The notes below the pieces were generated by a model. That model saw nothing but the letters and a program-made list of their open reading frames with translations. It had not been told where the DNA came from and searched no databases. Both the position numbers and the translations under genes were made by a program. A stretch of 6,315 bases of DNA, taken from Acidobacteriota bacterium. GTDB taxonomy: Bacteria; Acidobacteriota; Polarisedimenticolia; Gp22-AA2. This document shows, in pieces, positions 5,879-6,315 of this stretch (positions are counted from its first letter, which is position 1; each line of letters opens with the position of its first letter). The stretch spans positions 1 to 6,315 of the forward strand of contig JAPUIN010000202.1 in the NCBI GenBank assembly GCA_027297005.1. Direction: 5' to 3'.

Positions 5879-5887
5879 CCGCCGGCC

Positions 5888-6315
5888 ATGGTTTCCGCGA
5901 AGCTGGTGGTGCAATCGGCTCTGGCCGGCCTTTACGGGGGCCTGGTGGTCGCCCTCCTCGTGACGCTCCTGAATCCCGGAAGAGGGATGGGCTCGGGTCT
6001 TCCGATTGTGCTGGTCGTGACCGGAGTCTATACGGTCGCCGCCGGCCTTCTCTGGCCGGCGCTGTACGGAGCCCTCCGTTTCTTTGCGAGTCGGAAGCTG
6101 CGCCTCGCATGGATCAATCCACGGCATATCCTGATCTTTCACGCCGCCAACATGATAGTCATCCTGACCTCAGCCTGGACGACACTCTCCCGGAGTCGTG
6201 GGGCGATCGCCCCTGCAGCGCGCGATCACCTGGCGCTGACCTGCTGGTCCTTGAGCCTCGCATGGTTGGCCGTGGTGATCGTCCTGGTCATTCCACGTCT
6301 GGGCCGACGGATCGG
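5888..6315 (+). CDS. Multi-pass membrane protein, N-terminal part (runs off right edge)
   Basis: An ATG-started frame is open to the window edge for 142 codons. I do not recognise a family. About four hydrophobic segments are visible, at residues 6-28, 38-63, 81-101 and 115-136, separated by short loops that are often basic (Arg64 to Arg72, Arg102-Arg104, Arg137-Arg141), as in an inner-membrane protein. The first segment starts close to the N-terminus without a cleavage site. The codon choice has the strong third-position G/C preference of the neighbouring genes, and the frame is free of stops, which supports it being real. It diverges from pyrK with 81 bases between the starts. The missing C-terminus could hold a soluble domain that would define its function. 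Confidence 0.68.
   Translation, partial: MVSAKLVVQSALAGLYGGLVVALLVTLLNPGRGMGSGLPIVLVVTGVYTVAAGLLWPALYGALRFFASRKLRLAWINPRHILIFHAANMIVILTSAWTTLSRSRGAIAPAARDHLALTCWSLSLAWLAVVIVLVIPRLGRRI

Noticed and set aside
4998..6110. A 693-residue frame joining pyrD to a long N-terminal extension
   Set aside because: The extra part is Arg/Pro/Ser-rich, overlaps the well-conserved pyrK gene in another frame, and runs into the opposite-strand membrane-protein gene. The GTG at 4997 with its strong ribosome binding site is the real start.
5807..6142. N-terminal extension of PyrK by 112 residues
   Set aside because: The extension lies antisense to the membrane-protein gene, has no family resemblance, and would begin upstream of the likely promoter.

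Overview
The window is gene-dense, GC-rich bacterial DNA with eight recognisable protein-coding genes, two of them cut by the window edges, and almost no spare sequence. A lipobox protein and a Sec signal peptide suggest a diderm. The exported protein built on an 'LTNEDIVRLV..G' helical domain, together with a patatin of this type, recalls Acidobacteriota and similar high-GC environmental lineages. That placement is an impression from memory, not a demonstrated assignment. I see no RNA genes, mobile elements, CRISPR arrays or attachment sites.

Layout from right to left. At 5888-6315 (+) a multi-pass membrane protein runs off the right edge. Diverging from it on the minus strand are pyrK (4994-5806) and pyrD (4029-4997), the electron-transfer and catalytic subunits of the NAD-dependent class 1B dihydroorotate dehydrogenase. 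A plus-strand gene for a lipoprotein thioredoxin (3552-4022) converges on pyrD with a 6-base gap. Diverging from the thioredoxin gene, again on the minus strand, are pyrF (2742-3458, OMP decarboxylase), an exported two-domain protein (1852-2745), a patatin-like phospholipase (641-1855), and after 121 bases the N-terminal part of a Ycf46-type AAA+ ATPase (1-519) that runs off the left edge.

Function: PyrK and PyrD oxidise dihydroorotate to orotate, and PyrF makes UMP, so three pyrimidine-synthesis genes share one orientation but are split by the inverted thioredoxin gene. pyrF is translationally coupled to the exported-protein gene and that gene to the patatin gene, which ties nucleotide synthesis to a probable lipid hydrolase pair.

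The most interesting pattern concerns translation starts. Genes that follow a promoter directly (pyrF, thioredoxin, the membrane protein, probably pyrK) begin with ATG, have no Shine-Dalgarno sequence, and have a -10-like hexamer ending only 7-11 bases before the ATG, so they look leaderless or nearly so. Genes inside transcripts or behind a normal leader (pyrD, exported protein, patatin, AAA+ ATPase) all begin with GTG, and three of these four carry a clear Shine-Dalgarno sequence. The one before pyrD matches 11 bases of the expected 16S rRNA 3' tail complement. Three gene junctions use the same GTGA start/stop overlap. No clearly novel system such as defence or a mobile element is visible.
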